A program made the position numbers and the translations under genes. A DNA stretch of 64,000 nucleotides, taken from assembly GCA_963794475.1 (NCBI GenBank), contig CAWCDW010000002.1:930001-994000 (forward strand), given 5' to 3'. The notes beneath the pieces were generated by a model. It made no database searches. It was not told the origin of the DNA and saw nothing but the letters and a program-made list of their open reading frames with translations. This DNA comes from GAS188 sp963794475. Lineage in GTDB: Bacteria; Pseudomonadota; Alphaproteobacteria; Rhizobiales; Beijerinckiaceae. Positions 16,613 to 25,604 of the stretch are shown here, piece by piece (within the stretch, counting starts at the first letter, position 1; every line of letters begins with the position of its first letter).

Positions 16613-17758
16613 ATGGCATTCCAAGCCAGGATTTTCACCAACATCACCGAGATCGACGCGCCCGCCTGGGACGCCTGCTTTCCCGGCGAGGCGGAAAGCC
16701 ACGCCTATTACGAAGCCTGTGCGCAAAGCTCGAACCGCGCCCTGAAGGAGGGCGCCGTCGCCGTTCATGACGGCAACAGGCTCGTTGCCGCGGCACCGAC
16801 CTTCCGGATCAATTTCCGGCTCGACACACCATTCCAGGGCCCGCTCAAACGGTTCACCGAACGCCTTTACCCCTTTGCCAAGGGCCTCATGAATCTCCCC
16901 GTCATCGGCCTCGGCTCACCCTATTCGGAGCGCTGCCATATGGGCTTTGCGCCCGACCTCGGTGCGGGCGAGAAACGCGCGGCGCTTTCTTCGCTCCTGG
17001 CCTGCCTCGAGGCGCATGCGGGCGGTGAAGGCACAGGCCTTGTCGCGATCAAGGATCTCGCGGCCTTAGATGACGCCGCCCTCGGCCCGACCATCTCGGG
17101 GCTCGGCTGGACACGGGGCACGAGCCTTCCGGTCGCCCTTCTCGACCTGCCCTTCGCCGACGCCGAAAGCTATCTTGCGAGCCTTTCGGCTGCGACGCGC
17201 AAGGATATTCGCCGCAAGCTCAAGAACTCGGGCGGCATTCGCGTCGAGTGGCGCGACGATCTTTCGGGTTTCGAAGATGCGGTCGCCTCTCTCTACGAAT
17301 CGACGCGAGAGCGCAGCCGGCTCGATTATGGCGATTTCGAAATGCTTCCCGACAGCTATTTCCCGGCCGTGATGAAGGCGCTTGGCGGGCGAGCCCGCAT
17401 CGCTCTTTACTTCGTCGAGGGCGAGCTGTGCGCCTTCAATCTAGTCTTCATCGAGAAGAAGCGGATGATCGATAAATTCTTCGGCGTGCGTTATCCGCTT
17501 GGGCGAGAGCACAACGTGTATGCAGTGAGCTGGATGGAAAATGTCAAGGAATGCCTCGCCCGCGGCATTGCCATCCTGCAGACCGGCCAAACCGCCTATG
17601 GGCCGAAGCTGCGCTTCGGAAGCCGGCTCGAACATTCCTACGTCTATTTCAAGCACCGTTCCGTCCTTCCCTACGCCATTTTGAAAACCGTCAATCGCTT
17701 CATCAAGGCCGATCGCCTCGATCCGGACCTGAGGGCTGCCCGGGCATTCACCTCGTGA
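16613..17758 (+). CDS. FemAB/CelD-like GNAT-fold acyltransferase
   Basis: A 381-residue protein of the group annotated as peptidoglycan biosynthesis protein or CelD-like acetyltransferase. The recognisable half is C-terminal: AATRKDIRRKLKNSGGIRVEW, LYESTRERSRLDYGDFEMLP, YFVEGELCAFNLVFIEKKRMIDKFFGVRYP and TGQTAYGPKLRFGSRLE. Such proteins transfer amino-acyl or acyl groups to amines or sugars. Two upstream ATGs near 16600 are out of frame. It sits between the hydrolase and the second small membrane protein, with a GTGA overlap to the latter. Confidence 0.75.
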   Translation: MAFQARIFTNITEIDAPAWDACFPGEAESHAYYEACAQSSNRALKEGAVAVHDGNRLVAAAPTFRINFRLDTPFQGPLKRFTERLYPFAKGLMNLPVIGLGSPYSERCHMGFAPDLGAGEKRAALSSLLACLEAHAGGEGTGLVAIKDLAALDDAALGPTISGLGWTRGTSLPVALLDLPFADAESYLASLSAATRKDIRRKLKNSGGIRVEWRDDLSGFEDAVASLYESTRERSRLDYGDFEMLPDSYFPAVMKALGGRARIALYFVEGELCAFNLVFIEKKRMIDKFFGVRYPLGREHNVYAVSWMENVKECLARGIAILQTGQTAYGPKLRFGSRLEHSYVYFKHRSVLPYAILKTVNRFIKADRLDPDLRAARAFTS

Positions 17759-18138
17759 AACGCCCTTCCTTCGCGATCTCGCTCCGGATGATCCTTTTCT
17801 GGAGCGTCTTCCTCACGCTCGACACCGCGACCCAGCTCGCCTTCAAGACCGCGAGCGAAAAGCTCGAAGGGGTGAGCTTCGGCTTGCCGTTCATGCAAGT
17901 GGCGCTCACGACACCGACCTTCTGGTTCGCGATCTTGTGCTACATTGCGACCTTCGTCGTCTGGATGGCGGTATTGACCCGCATGGACCTGAGCCGCGCC
18001 TTTCCGCTCACCGCCCTGACCTATATAACCGTGCCGGCGCTCGCCTTCCTGTTCTTCGGCGAGCATCTGCCGCTGACCCGTGTCGCAGGCATCACCGTGA
18101 TCATCGCCGGCGTCATCTTGATCGGGTGGGAAGAGTGA
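17755..18138 (+). CDS. Small EamA/SMR-like membrane protein (four helices), subunit B
   Basis: A 127-residue paralogue of the protein at 15311, with the same four-helix EamA half layout. It shows FWSVFLTLDTATQLAFKTASEKLEG in helix 1 and MDLSRAFPLTALTYITVPALAFLFFGEHLPL in helices 3 and 4. The similarity includes the QLxFK motif after helix 1 (QLCFK in subunit A). Two half-transporters in one operon suggest an ArnE/ArnF-like heterodimeric flippase. GTG 17755 overlaps the acyltransferase stop, and its own stop overlaps the kinase start (GTGA). Confidence 0.75.
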   Translation: MKRPSFAISLRMILFWSVFLTLDTATQLAFKTASEKLEGVSFGLPFMQVALTTPTFWFAILCYIATFVVWMAVLTRMDLSRAFPLTALTYITVPALAFLFFGEHLPLTRVAGITVIIAGVILIGWEE

Positions 18139-19901
18139 GGCTCGGCGGCCCCTGGCCGGTCAGGCTGCGGCTTATCCTCGCCTTCCTTCTCGTCGGCGTC
18201 CCGCCGATGCTCGGGGCGGCCTATCTCGCCTCGGCCTTGATCTCGAGCTCCTTCCAAAAGAATGTCGGCCAATGGCTCACCGAAACCGCGCGCTTCGTCA
18301 TCGTCGAGATCACGGACCGCGAGGATGATGCGGCGCAAATCGCCGCGGCCCTCACGGGCGCGGCAAGCCAGACGGGAAATGAAACAGCCGACGGTTTCAA
18401 AGCCGCGCTGAAACCTTATGAGCCGGTGCTCGCGGCCGACGGCTTCGACGTCTTGATGATCTATGACGCGACCGGCGCGATCCGCTACACTAGCGTGCCG
18501 TTCAATCCGGCCAAGGTTCTGCCGGCCACCGTGACGCGTGCGATCTTCGCGGGCACGCTCGATGGCAATCCGGTGCTCGTCGCCGGCGCCACTGTGAAGC
18601 TCTCGGCGACCGCTGGAAACCTTTACCTCTTCCTCGGTGACGCGCTCGACACCTCGAGCTTCTCGAGCCTCAAGGCGGTGCCGTCCCTGCAGCTCGATTT
18701 CTTCGCCATGCGCGGCGAGGAAGCCGTCAAGCTTTACGAAACCTCGAACCTGTCCACCGTGCCGCCAAAACCCATCCTGCAACGTCTCGCGACCGAGGAC
18801 GACCCGATCCTTCTCGACGATCCGCCGGGGGATTTGTTTCTCGCCGCGGTGAGCGGCTTGAAGGATCAGGATGGCGCCTTGTCCGGCTTTGTCTTCTGCG
18901 GCGTCGGCGGGCAGGAAGGGCTCGACGGCCCCGATCAGCAACTGCGTCTCCTCTGGGCCGTATTCTTGTTCGGCGCGCTGATCTTCGTGCTCGCCGGAGC
19001 CCTCGTCTCGGCACGCTTCGTGAAGCCGCTGCGCGCCCTCTCCCTAGGCGTGCGCTCGGTGGCCTCGGGCGATTTTTCACAGCGCGTGCCTGAAACGGGC
19101 GACAAGGAGACGGTCGAGCTCGCGGCGCGCTTCAACGCCATGGCGGCCGAGCTCGAGGAGGCCCGTGCGCGCGAGGCGGAGCTTGCCCGCAAGGAGCGCC
19201 TCTCGACGCTCGGCGAGGCCGCGATGGTGATCGCGCATGAGGTGCGCAACCCGCTCGGCATCATCAAGACCTCGAGCGATCTCGTCCGTTCGCGCGCCAA
19301 GCTCGGGCCAAAGGAGGAAGAGCTTCTCGACTATGTGACCGAGGAGGTGCACCGCATCGATAATCTCCTCACGGAGGTGCTCGATTTCGCCCATCCGAAA
19401 GAACCACGCCGATCGGTTTTTCTCTTGCGGGACCTCGTGGACCGCATCCAGGGCTTCGTCGCTCCGGAGATGATGCGCAAGGGATTGAGCTTGACCATCG
19501 AGGACAAGGCGGCGGGTGCGACGGTAAGCGCCGATCGCGACCAGCTCTACGAGGCAATCCTCAACCTGGTCATCAATTCGATGGACGCTCTCCAACGCGG
19601 CGGACACGTGATCGTGCGGCTCGCGGCGACAGCGCGCGCCGTGTCGATCGAGGTCGCCGACAACGGCCCCGGCGTGAAGCCCGAGCTGCGAAAGCGCATT
19701 TTCAACCCTTTCTTCACGACCCGAGCCAAGGGCACCGGGCTTGGCCTTGCCAAGGTCGCGACTGTCGTCGAGGCTCATCAAGGCCGGGTCGAATGCCTGG
19801 AAGAGCCGGCCGGAGGCGCCTGTTTCCGCGTGACGCTTCCCCGGGCGGCTCCTGACGCGGTGGTCCTTGCCGGGCAGCGGCAGCGCGTCTCGAAGACTTA
19901 G
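18135..19901 (+). CDS. Membrane sensor histidine kinase (partner of the NtrC-type regulator)
   Basis: A 588-residue kinase. TM1 is at about residues 12-33, followed by a ~235-residue periplasmic sensor without a family I recognise. TM2 is at about 271-294, then a HAMP domain, a HisKA domain with MVIAHEVRNPLG (His368) and an intact HATPase (N-box NLVINSMD, DNGPGV, GTGLGLA). The layout is like ZraS/AtoS kinases that signal to sigma-54 activators. It overlaps the small membrane protein gene by 4 nt and is followed 10 nt later by the regulator. It probably senses a periplasmic cue linked to the operon's product. Confidence 0.9.
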   Translation: MRLGGPWPVRLRLILAFLLVGVPPMLGAAYLASALISSSFQKNVGQWLTETARFVIVEITDREDDAAQIAAALTGAASQTGNETADGFKAALKPYEPVLAADGFDVLMIYDATGAIRYTSVPFNPAKVLPATVTRAIFAGTLDGNPVLVAGATVKLSATAGNLYLFLGDALDTSSFSSLKAVPSLQLDFFAMRGEEAVKLYETSNLSTVPPKPILQRLATEDDPILLDDPPGDLFLAAVSGLKDQDGALSGFVFCGVGGQEGLDGPDQQLRLLWAVFLFGALIFVLAGALVSARFVKPLRALSLGVRSVASGDFSQRVPETGDKETVELAARFNAMAAELEEARAREAELARKERLSTLGEAAMVIAHEVRNPLGIIKTSSDLVRSRAKLGPKEEELLDYVTEEVHRIDNLLTEVLDFAHPKEPRRSVFLLRDLVDRIQGFVAPEMMRKGLSLTIEDKAAGATVSADRDQLYEAILNLVINSMDALQRGGHVIVRLAATARAVSIEVADNGPGVKPELRKRIFNPFFTTRAKGTGLGLAKVATVVEAHQGRVECLEEPAGGACFRVTLPRAAPDAVVLAGQRQRVSKT

Positions 19902-19911
19902 GAAGGCCGGC

Positions 19912-21309
19912 GTGGCGCATACCATTCTGATCGTCGATGATGAGAAGCGGCTTGCCGAGCTTTTGTCGGCGAGCATCGCCGATCGCGGCTATCGCACGAT
20001 CGTCTGCGGTTCGGCCGAAGAGGCGCTCGAAGCCTTCGATCCCGTGACGATCGATCTCGTGATCTCCGATCTGCGCATGCCGGGGCTCGACGGCCGAACC
20101 TTGCTCAACGAGATCAGGGCGCAGGCCCCCGACATGCCCGTTGTGCTTATCACCGCCTATACCTCGATGCGCGACGCCGTGGAGATGGTGAAGGAGGGCG
20201 CTTTCGACTACATCTCGAAGCCCTTCGAGATGGACGAAATCCTCGCGACCCTCGAGCGCGCGCTCAAGCTCGGCGACGCCATGCGTGAAAACGCCAGGCT
20301 GCGCTCGGAGATCCAAGGCCGGAACGGTTTTGAGCAACTGGTCGGCACGAGCCCGGCCTTTCGCCGCGTGATCGAGCAGATCGGTGAGGTTTGCTCGAGC
20401 CGCGCCACCGTGCTCCTCACCGGAGAGAGCGGCACGGGCAAGGAGGTTGTGGCGCGCGCCATTCACTTCAACAGCCCGCGCAAGTCGAAGCCCTTCATTG
20501 CTGTCAATTGCGCCGCCATCCCGGAAGGCCTCATCGAGAGCGAGCTCTTCGGCCATTTGAAGGGCGCTTTCACCGGCGCCGTCGCCAACCGGCGTGGCCG
20601 CTTCGCCGATGCTGATCAGGGGACGGTGTTTCTCGACGAGATCGGCGACATGCCGGTCGCGGTGCAGGCGAAGATCCTGCGCGTGCTGCAGGAGCGCAAC
20701 TTCGAGCCGGTCGGGTCCGGTCGCACTGAGATGGTCGACACGCGCGTCATCGCGGCCACCAATCGCGATCTTCGCCAAGCGGTTTCGCAGAGCGCCTTCC
20801 GGGAAGATTTGTTCTATCGCCTGAACGTATTTCCCATCGCGCTTCCGGCCTTGCGCGAGCGCAAGGAGGACATTCCGGCGCTCGCCCAGCATTTCCTGAA
20901 GCTCGCGACCGAGACGATCGGCAAGCGCATTGTCGGCGTAACGCCGGCGGCGCTTGCGGCGATGAGCAATTATCATTGGCCAGGCAATTTGCGGGAATTG
21001 CAAAATTGCATCGAGCGCGCCGTCATCGTCGCGCGCGGCTCGACTGTCGACGTCTCGGACCTGCCGCGCGATCTCTTCGAGCCAGGCGCGCGGGCCGAAA
21101 GGCCAACGAGGCGCCGAACGGATGATCTCGACAAGGAGCTCGCGCGCATCGAGAAAACCTTCATTCTCGAGGCATTGCGTGAGACGCACGGCGTGCAAAG
21201 CAAGGCGGCGAAACTCTTGGGGATCAATGAACGCAGCCTGTGGCATCGCGTGAAGAAGCTCGGCATCGCCATCACCAAGCGCGCAACCGGCGGAGAGCCG
21301 GCCGAATGA
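19912..21309 (+). CDS. NtrC-family sigma-54-dependent response regulator
   Basis: A 465-residue activator. The receiver domain has Asp53 (VISDLRMPG) and the conserved Lys in FDYISKPFE. The AAA+ domain has Walker A GESGTGKE, the sigma-54-contacting GAFTGA loop (residues 218-223), Walker B VFLDEIGD and the arginine-finger region FREDLFYRLNVF. A Fis-type helix-turn-helix lies at the C-terminus (SKAAKLLGINERSLWHRVKKLGI). GTG 19912 follows AGGAAGG. The intact GAFTGA means it can open RpoN promoters, and the best candidate is the one at 12262 driving its own operon. Confidence 0.93.
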   Translation: MAHTILIVDDEKRLAELLSASIADRGYRTIVCGSAEEALEAFDPVTIDLVISDLRMPGLDGRTLLNEIRAQAPDMPVVLITAYTSMRDAVEMVKEGAFDYISKPFEMDEILATLERALKLGDAMRENARLRSEIQGRNGFEQLVGTSPAFRRVIEQIGEVCSSRATVLLTGESGTGKEVVARAIHFNSPRKSKPFIAVNCAAIPEGLIESELFGHLKGAFTGAVANRRGRFADADQGTVFLDEIGDMPVAVQAKILRVLQERNFEPVGSGRTEMVDTRVIAATNRDLRQAVSQSAFREDLFYRLNVFPIALPALRERKEDIPALAQHFLKLATETIGKRIVGVTPAALAAMSNYHWPGNLRELQNCIERAVIVARGSTVDVSDLPRDLFEPGARAERPTRRRTDDLDKELARIEKTFILEALRETHGVQSKAAKLLGINERSLWHRVKKLGIAITKRATGGEPAE

Positions 21310-21956
21310 GCGACGCTGCGCCCCCGAGCCAAGGCCCTCCCGCCCTGCCGCTCGGTTATTCGATGCTGCCGCGCGGACAGATCGCGACGCTTGTCACCTA
21401 TCTCGAAATGTCCCAAAGGCCCGCCACGCGCGATGACGGCGCCTCAGCGTCGCGATCCCTCGACAAGCCCTACGAGCTGCACGGCCCGCTGGCGGCCGAT
21501 CTTGCCGCTTATCGGTCGATCTTCCGCCGGGTCGGGGAGGATTGGCTTTGGTTCTCGCGCCTCGTTATGAGCGATGAGGAATTGCGCGCCATCATCGGCG
21601 ATCCCCAGGTCGCGGTTTACGTGCCGCACCACGAAGGTCGACCTGCAGGCTTGCTCGAACTTGACTTTCGTACGCCTGGCGAATGCGAGCTTGCCTTCTT
21701 CGGCCTCGTGAAGGAGGTGATCGGGAAGGGCCTCGGTCGCCGCTTGATGCATGACGCCATCGGTCTTGCCTTCGCAAAGCCGATCCGACGTTTCTTCGTC
21801 CACACTTGCACCTTCGATCATCCGGGCGCCGTCGAATTCTACCGGCGATCGGGCTTTCGCCCGTACGCGCTCGGCGTCGAAGTGCTCGAAGACCCTCGTC
21901 TCAGCGGTGCCTTGCCACGTGATGCGGCGCCTCACGTGACGCTCGTGGAAGTGTGA
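21306..21956 (+). CDS. GNAT-family N-acetyltransferase
   Basis: A 216-residue protein with a C-terminal GNAT domain: LLELDFRTPGECELAFFGLV, the acetyl-CoA loop VIGKGLGRRLMHDA (a variant of Q/RxxGxG/A) and CTFDHPGAVEFYRRSGFRPY. ATG 21306 overlaps the regulator stop (ATGA), so it belongs to the same transcript. It is the last gene before the terminator at 21969. The substrate is unknown; an amine made by the operon's aminotransferase is a reasonable guess. Confidence 0.85.
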   Translation: MSDAAPPSQGPPALPLGYSMLPRGQIATLVTYLEMSQRPATRDDGASASRSLDKPYELHGPLAADLAAYRSIFRRVGEDWLWFSRLVMSDEELRAIIGDPQVAVYVPHHEGRPAGLLELDFRTPGECELAFFGLVKEVIGKGLGRRLMHDAIGLAFAKPIRRFFVHTCTFDHPGAVEFYRRSGFRPYALGVEVLEDPRLSGALPRDAAPHVTLVEV

Positions 21957-21968
21957 CAAGAGGCTCGC

Positions 21969-21987
21969 GCTGAGGCTCAGCCTTTTT
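21969..21987 (+). terminator. Intrinsic terminator of the sigma-54 operon
   Basis: GCTGA-GGC-TCAGC (21969-21981) is followed by C and TTTTT (21983-21987), 12 nt after the last stop codon. An outer pairing AGGCT (21961-21965) with AGCCT (21979-21983) is an alternative fold. It marks the 3' end of the ten-gene operon. Confidence 0.6.
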
Positions 21988-22373
21988 CCGCGAAGCAAGG
22001 TGAGGGGGCTGGTTCCCAAACCGTCATCCGTCGAGAGGGACCGCGATATGGGGTTGGCCCAGGTCATCGATGTTGACGAGGCGTCGGCAAGCAGGCTTGG
22101 CCGGCATGCCTTTCATAGAGGCGAAAGCAGGCCTGTAGCGGTCGGAATAAAGCCGAGCGCCAAATTGGGAGCAATCGAAATGACGGTAGTATTGTATCCG
22201 GGCGAGTCCGGTATCTAAATGCTTCCGACACGTAAATCAGAGCGCCCAAAGACTTCCGACGCCGTTTTGCCCATATTCTGCGCCAAATTTCCCGATGAAC
22301 TTCCGGCCCCGCACGCGCGTATGGGGGCAAGCGGGCGCGGAACTTCCGCCAGAGCGTTGCAGTTGGTGTTGCC
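21988..22373. other. Intergenic region before the L,D-transpeptidase gene
   Basis: After the terminator about 390 bp carry no gene I can support. A 72-codon frame at 22000-22218 has no family resemblance and poor initiation signals. The promoter of the transpeptidase gene must lie here, but I see no clear -35/-10 pair. Confidence 0.3.
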
Positions 22374-23408
22374 ATGCTGTCGTCGATGCGTGCCGATGCT
22401 GTGAACTTCTCTTCGCGCACCCGCCGAAGCTTCGTCGGCGGGCTGGTCTCGGCCGCGCTTTGCCCGCTTGCGGCGCGCACGGCTCGCGCCATGGCTGGCC
22501 CCTCGGCCGAAAAGATGGTCGCGGTGCCGGCAAAACCAGCCATGTCGCGCGCGGCCTACAACGCCGGCACCGGCCATTACGGGCCCATTTTGAGTGAACC
22601 TTTCCCCGTGCCGGCCGTGAACCTCAGCCAAATCGATCCGGCCTTTCTCATGAAGGCGGTGCCCTATGCGGGAAACGAGGCTCCGGGCACAATCGTGATC
22701 AACCCGAGCTCACGCTATCTGTATCTGGTCCAGGAGGGCGGCAGGGCGATGCGCTACGGCGTGGGCGTCGGACGCGAAGGTTTCGGCTGGTCGGGGTCGG
22801 CGACCATCAAGAGCAAGCAGGAATGGCCCGATTGGTACCCGCCAGCCGAGATGATCGCCCGCCAGCCGGAGCTCCAGGCGAAGATGTCGGCGCTGCAGAG
22901 CGGCCTCGGCATGCCAGGAGGGCCCGGCAATCCGCTCGGCGCGCGCGCCATGTATCTGTGGCAGGGCAACAAGGACACGCTCTACCGCGTCCATGGAACG
23001 GTCGAGCCTTGGACCATCGGCAAGCGCGTGTCCTCCGGCTGCATCCGGATGATCAATCAAGATGCCATCGACCTTTACGATCGCGTGCCTTTGGGCACGC
23101 AGGTGGTCGTGCTCGGGAGCGCCGAGGGCGAAGTGGCCTCGCGCCAGCACCGCGCCATCGAGCGCGGTTCGGCCTATGACGCATCCCCTCAGGTGAGCGA
23201 CCCTTATGAGGATCAGGCCGCGCCCTATCGCCAGGGCAACGCGGTCGGAGACCCGCTCCGGCTTCAGGGAGCCGACCCTTACAGCCGCCAAGGGCTCACC
23301 GTCGACCCCTATGGACAGCCCACGGGGCGCTACGCCCCTTACTATCCCGGCGCTTCCCGAGGCGCGCCTTATGGATATGGCGCCTATCCCGCCGATCCCG
23401 ATTATTGA
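22374..23408 (+). CDS. L,D-transpeptidase (YkuD domain), exported
   Basis: A 344-residue protein with an N-terminal export signal containing an RR motif (SSRTRRSFVGGLVSAALCPLAA). The YkuD catalytic domain spans roughly residues 100-240, with HGTVEPWTIGKRVSSGCIRM; Cys223 is the nucleophile. It cross-links meso-diaminopimelate residues of peptidoglycan or attaches proteins to them. The last ~100 residues form a low-complexity tail rich in Tyr, Gly, Pro and Gln, typical of rhizobial members. ATG 22386 is an alternative start. Confidence 0.92.
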   Translation: MLSSMRADAVNFSSRTRRSFVGGLVSAALCPLAARTARAMAGPSAEKMVAVPAKPAMSRAAYNAGTGHYGPILSEPFPVPAVNLSQIDPAFLMKAVPYAGNEAPGTIVINPSSRYLYLVQEGGRAMRYGVGVGREGFGWSGSATIKSKQEWPDWYPPAEMIARQPELQAKMSALQSGLGMPGGPGNPLGARAMYLWQGNKDTLYRVHGTVEPWTIGKRVSSGCIRMINQDAIDLYDRVPLGTQVVVLGSAEGEVASRQHRAIERGSAYDASPQVSDPYEDQAAPYRQGNAVGDPLRLQGADPYSRQGLTVDPYGQPTGRYAPYYPGASRGAPYGYGAYPADPDY

Positions 23409-23430
23409 GGCCTCAGCTTTTCCTCGCTGC

Positions 23431-24249
23431 CTATTTGAAAAGATAGGAGATGCCGAGGCCGAGCGTCGTCTGCACGCGTCGCTCGATCACTGGGCTGCGC
23501 GCCACATTGGCAACCAGGTAATTGACGGCGCCTCGCCCCACAAGCGCGAGGTTGGGAGCAAAACGATAAAGCGCGTCGACAGTCGTGCCGACCAATTCGA
23601 CCCCCGAATGCGCGACGAAGAACGGCTTGCCGGTGGCGAGGCTCTGAAACTCGGAAACGCCATACCAGGCCTGCATGTAATTGTGGTCGCCGAGGCTCGT
23701 GGTGACGGCCGGAAGCACCACGAACTGATTGGTCAGCGGCAGCGCCGTCCCGAGCTTGCCCTGGAAAGTGTTCCCATAGCTCCCGGAGAAATCATGGGCG
23801 AAGGAGCCCTTCACGTCGATCCATCCGAGATCATATTCGCTGGCGAAGCGCCCTTGCGGCGCTTCGGCGATGTTGCCGAGCCCCAGGATCTTCGGGCTGT
23901 TCGTTTGGTCGCGTCCCAGCCTGATGAAAGCCGAGGTGGAGAAAGACAAGGCTCCGTCGTTGTAGAGATAGGTCCCGGCGCCATCCTCCATATTGACGAA
24001 GAAGCGGTTGTTATAGGTGTAGTCGATGTCCGGCAGGGCGAGCAAACGATTGCCGCTGCCGCCTGGATAGGTGGGCTCAAAGAGGAGGCCGGCGCCGAGC
24101 CGATTGGTCGTGGACATCAGCTTGCCGAATTGTTCGGGCGTAAGCGCGGAGTTCGGCGTGTCGAGCGTGACATCCTGGGCGAACGCGAGCGATGGCGCGC
24201 TCCAGAGCACGCAAGCAAAAGCACATCGTAGCCAACGGCTCGCCAGCAT
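23431..24249 (-). CDS. MipA/OmpV family outer-membrane protein
   Basis: A 272-residue protein with signal peptide (CAFACVLWSAPSLAFA) and a beta-barrel-like pattern of alternating hydrophobic residues ending in aromatic-rich GLGISYLFK. The body (GAGLLFEPTYPGGSGNRLLALPDIDYTYNNRFFVN, FALVGRGAVNYL-like repeats) matches MipA/OmpV proteins, first described as an MltA-interacting scaffold. It is convergent with the L,D-transpeptidase gene. Its exact role is unclear. Confidence 0.85.
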   Translation of the reverse strand: MLASRWLRCAFACVLWSAPSLAFAQDVTLDTPNSALTPEQFGKLMSTTNRLGAGLLFEPTYPGGSGNRLLALPDIDYTYNNRFFVNMEDGAGTYLYNDGALSFSTSAFIRLGRDQTNSPKILGLGNIAEAPQGRFASEYDLGWIDVKGSFAHDFSGSYGNTFQGKLGTALPLTNQFVVLPAVTTSLGDHNYMQAWYGVSEFQSLATGKPFFVAHSGVELVGTTVDALYRFAPNLALVGRGAVNYLVANVARSPVIERRVQTTLGLGISYLFK

Positions 24250-24492
24250 CGAATCGAACTCAACGCCCTCTTGCGGCTCTTTCGCGGCGAGGCAGCCCGC
24301 CGTCCCCGGCGACCCTTATATCGCGGGATTGCTCGAGCCGGAAGCCGGCCGTGCTGGTCGCCAACATATGGTGAACGCAACCTCAAAATCGGGGCGAATT
24401 CCACCTCGCAAGCGGCTTTGCCCTTCATCGACGCGCTTCAAATTGGCGCGTTTCCTCTCTATAGCTCGCTCATCCGTTCAAGCGAGGCTTCG

Positions 24493-25470
24493 ATGCAGGC
24501 GATCAACTCCGATTTTCTCCCCATCTCAGGTTTTGTGCTGCCGCGCTTCGCGGGCATCCCGACATTCATGCGCCTGCCTCACGTGCCGCTCGAGGACGCG
24601 AGGATCGACCGCGTCGATATCGGCCTCGTGGGCGTGCCTTGGGACGGAGGCACCACCAATCGCCCCGGTGCCCGCCACGGGCCCCGCGCGCTGCGCGACG
24701 CGACCACCATGGTGCGTCAACTGAACCAGGCTTCCGGCATCATGCCGTTTCACCTCGCTCGCTGCGCGGACCTCGGCGATGTCGCCGTCAACCCGGCGAG
24801 CGTCGAGGACACGCTGAAGCGCATCACGACCTTTTATCGCGAGCTCGTGAAGCGAAACATCATGCCGATGACGATCGGCGGCGATCACCTGACGAGCTTG
24901 CCCGTCTTGCGCGCGGTTGCCGAAAAAGGGCCTGTCGGCATGATTCATTTCGACAGCCATACGGATTTTTACGACAGCTATTTCGGCGGGTTCAAATATA
25001 CCCACGGTACGCCGTTCCGCCGCGCCGTCGAGGAAGGTCTTCTCGATCCCAAGCGCGTCGTCCAGATCGGCATCAGAGGCTCGGCCTATGACGGAGAGGA
25101 TGTCGAGTTCGCCCGTTCGAATGGCGTCAGACTCGTCTTCATCGAGGAGCTTCAAGAGCGCGGCGTGAAATCGGTGATGGATGAGGCCTGCTCCATCGTG
25201 GGGGCGCTTCCGACCTATTTGTCCTTCGACATCGACGGCGTCGACCCCGCGCAGGCGCCCGGAACCGGTACGCCCGAGATCGGCGGCTTCTCGACCTTCC
25301 AGGCCCAGCAGATGCTGCGCCTTCTCGATCGCGTCGAGCTCGTCGCTGCCGACTTCGTGGAGTTGTCGCCGCCCTTCGACGTCGGCGGCATCACCGCGTG
25401 GGCTGGAGCCAATATCGTCTTCGAAATCCTTTGCGTGCTCGCGCAAGCGGCCAGGCGACGCGTGAAATAG
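24493..25470 (+). CDS. speB: Agmatinase (ureohydrolase family)
   Basis: A 325-residue ureohydrolase with all manganese ligands: GGDHLTS, HFDSHTDFYDS and SFDIDGVDPAQAPGTGTPE. The last is the signature that separates agmatinases and related guanidino hydrolases from arginases. It should convert agmatine to putrescine and urea; guanidinobutyrase or guanidinopropionase are close alternatives. ATG 24493 gives the usual N-terminus. It stands alone, divergent from the MipA-like gene. Confidence 0.88.
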   Translation: MQAINSDFLPISGFVLPRFAGIPTFMRLPHVPLEDARIDRVDIGLVGVPWDGGTTNRPGARHGPRALRDATTMVRQLNQASGIMPFHLARCADLGDVAVNPASVEDTLKRITTFYRELVKRNIMPMTIGGDHLTSLPVLRAVAEKGPVGMIHFDSHTDFYDSYFGGFKYTHGTPFRRAVEEGLLDPKRVVQIGIRGSAYDGEDVEFARSNGVRLVFIEELQERGVKSVMDEACSIVGALPTYLSFDIDGVDPAQAPGTGTPEIGGFSTFQAQQMLRLLDRVELVAADFVELSPPFDVGGITAWAGANIVFEILCVLAQAARRRVK

Positions 25471-25604
25471 GTCGATTTGCGGCCGCGCATGCGTGCAGCG
25501 GCACGCGTTACTTGCGCGCACGCCGCTTGGAGGCGCAGCGCTTGCGGGAATCGCTTGCCCGTGCAAGGCTTTCGAGAGGTTTTCAAGCAATTCAGGGCGA
25601 CCGG

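Noticed and set aside
22000..22218. A 72-codon frame downstream of the sigma-54 operon terminator
   Set aside because: It has no ribosome-binding site, no recognisable motif and lies past a terminator.
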